Shown here: in pieces, positions 7,080 through 7,581 of the stretch
Position numbering within the stretch: the first letter of the stretch is position 1
Layout: every line of letters starts with the position of its first letter
NCBI GenBank assembly: GCA_025359005.1
Contig: JANYHP010000618.1
Location: 1 to 7,581 of the forward strand
Reading direction: 5' to 3'
Source: Hyphomicrobiaceae bacterium
GTDB lineage: Bacteria > Pseudomonadota > Alphaproteobacteria > Rhizobiales > Hyphomicrobiaceae
Length of the DNA: 7,581 nt
Notes under the pieces: generated by a model
What the model was told of the DNA's origin: nothing
The model's database searches: none
The model's input: only the letters and a program-made list of their open reading frames with translations
Program-made: the position numbers and the translations under genes

Positions 7080-7581
7080 ATGACCATGCCCACCTTCATC
7101 GACGTCGGCCCGCCGGGTGATGCCCGCCGCATAGCGACCTTGCTCGACCGACCTGCGGCGCCATCGCGCTCCGGCGGCGTGATTTGGTTGCCGGGTCTCA
7201 AATCCGAGATGACAAGCACCAAAGCGTCAGCAGTGGCCGATTGGGCCGCGCGCCAGAATGTTGCGTGCACGCGGCTCGACTATTCCGGCCACGGGCAATC
7301 GTCCGGCCGCTTCGAGGACGGGCGCATATCGCATTGGCTCGATGAGGTTGACGCGGTCGTTGCTACGCTGACGGACGGGCCGCAGGTGCTGGTCGGGTCG
7401 TCCACGGGTGGCTATCTGGCGTTACTGTTGCTGCGCCGGTATCTGGAAAAATCAGCGGACGCGGCTGCTAAAATACGCGCGCTCGTGCTCATTGCGCCGG
7501 CTTGGGATCTGACGACGGCATTGATGTGGGACCGCTTCCCCGAGCGCGCGCGCCGGGCCATTGCCGAGCAGGGCGTGTACC
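7080..7581 (+). CDS. Alpha/beta hydrolase, ABHD10-like (3' partial)
   Basis: The first 167 residues of a serine hydrolase that continues past the right edge. GGVIWLPGLKSEMTSTKA (32-49) carries the oxyanion-side loop, LDYSGHGQSSG (66-76) is the strand-turn typical of the family, and GSSTGG (106-111) is the nucleophile elbow with Ser108 as predicted catalytic serine. ALVLIAPAWDL (134-144) is the next core strand. The DYSGxGxS + GSSxGG combination resembles ABHD10 (acyl-protein thioesterase/esterase in animals) and its bacterial relatives. The catalytic Asp and His would be beyond the window, so completeness is unknown. ATG 7080 is 41 nt after eda with GGA about 7 nt upstream; ATG 7086 (Met3) is an alternative. 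It may share a transcript with eda, but no pathway link is evident. Confidence 0.9.
   Translation, partial: MTMPTFIDVGPPGDARRIATLLDRPAAPSRSGGVIWLPGLKSEMTSTKASAVADWAARQNVACTRLDYSGHGQSSGRFEDGRISHWLDEVDAVVATLTDGPQVLVGSSTGGYLALLLLRRYLEKSADAAAKIRALVLIAPAWDLTTALMWDRFPERARRAIAEQGVY

Overview
The window is high-GC DNA, mostly coding, with alphaproteobacterial-looking genes. The best guess is Hyphomicrobiales. This rests on the protein families present (a DUF983 + Nudix pair, a COG1116 ABC ATPase, a pyruvate phosphate dikinase and a TacA-TacT pair) and on overall base composition. It is an inference, because there is no rRNA or other lineage marker.

Layout from left to right. Positions 1-748 (+) are the 3' part of a nitrate/sulfonate/taurine-type ABC transporter ATPase; its start lies outside the window. 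A 291-nt gap follows, with a weak promoter candidate and a 10-bp palindrome. Positions 1040-3751 (+) are a complete pyruvate, phosphate dikinase gene (ppdK). Converging on it with a 51-nt gap is a minus-strand two-gene toxin-antitoxin operon: a ribbon-helix-helix DUF1778/TacA-like antitoxin (4306-4626) followed by a GNAT TacT-like toxin (3803-4306). The two genes share one base (TGATG). In front of the antitoxin is a nearly perfect 27-bp palindrome containing a TACAAT -10 hexamer, which is a convincing autoregulatory operator. Beyond it is an AT-rich block and about 270 nt with no gene I can support.

Next is a second minus-strand pair, DUF983 (5757-6176) and a Nudix hydrolase (5005-5748), 8 nt apart. 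The Nudix protein has a split Nudix box with about 30 inserted residues, as in the NUDT19-like branch. Divergent from it on the + strand are eda (2-dehydro-3-deoxyphosphogluconate aldolase, 6406-7038) and, 41 nt downstream, the 5' part of an ABHD10-like alpha/beta hydrolase that runs off the right edge.

Metabolically, ppdK (pyruvate to PEP and back) and eda (KDPG to pyruvate + glyceraldehyde-3-phosphate) both act at the pyruvate node. They are separate transcription units about 2.7 kb apart, so a functional link is only suggestive. Most of the window is ordinary chromosome. The toxin-antitoxin operon is the accessory-looking piece. I found no CRISPR array, insertion sequence, tRNA or rRNA, and nothing I would call an undescribed system.
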